From an uncultured Planctomycetaceae bacterium (GTDB lineage: Bacteria > Planctomycetota > Planctomycetia > Pirellulales > Lacipirellulaceae), in assembly GCA_937860165.1 (NCBI GenBank), contig CALMBE010000687.1, positions 1-7,251 on the forward strand: 7,251 bases of DNA, written 5' to 3'. The stretch's first letter is position 1. The number at the start of each line of letters is the position of its first letter. The notes beneath the pieces are model-generated. The model saw only the letters and a list, made by a program, of their open reading frames with translations, was not told the origin of the DNA and made no database searches. Position numbers and translations under genes: made by a program. Below are positions 7,215 to 7,251 of the stretch, in pieces.

Positions 7215-7251
7215 GGGTTTTCTGGGTGGGATGAGAGGGAATTTTAGACTT

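Noticed and set aside
7241..7246. TAAAAT on the minus strand, about 27 nt upstream of pstS, as a -10 box
   Set aside because: It matches 5 of 6 consensus bases, but the -35 region and any Pho box would lie beyond the window edge, so the promoter cannot be judged.

Overview
The window is almost entirely a phosphate-starvation (Pho/Pst) locus on the minus strand, followed by a divergent pair of unrelated genes at the left end. Reading right to left, the minus-strand order is pstS (phosphate-binding lipoprotein), a 181-bp gap holding a palindromic repeat pair, then pstC, pstA, pstB, phoU and phoB. pstC and pstA overlap by 4 bp (ATGA). pstB-phoU and phoU-phoB are separated by only 10 and 6 bp. 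This spacing suggests one transcription unit: high-affinity phosphate uptake, the PhoU negative regulator, and the response regulator that normally switches the pathway on. No phoR sensor kinase gene is present in the window.

To the left, a plus-strand gene converges on phoB, with only 27 bp between the stop codons. It encodes a secreted, lipid-anchored alpha/beta hydrolase with a readable Ser-Asp-His triad and an unusual load of cysteines. Divergent from it, across a 202-bp gap, is a full-length DUF2461/TIGR02453 family protein of unknown function. No gene-free stretch exceeds about 200 bp. No tRNA, rRNA, CRISPR, insertion sequence or phage gene was seen.

The organism is probably a planctomycete of the Pirellula/Rhodopirellula type. 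This is inferred from the moderate GC content, the mostly weak Shine-Dalgarno sites, the cysteine-rich lipoprotein, and a 'gggtgccatg...catggcaccc' palindromic repeat of a kind I recall as common in those genomes. It was not verified by any search.

The transport and regulatory genes are conventional, and I do not see a new multi-gene system here. The two items most worth following are the paired hairpin repeat between pstS and pstC, which carries a compensatory base-pair swap, and the cysteine-rich lipase-like lipoprotein. Several start codons are placed downstream of the longest open frame, with reasons given in each entry.
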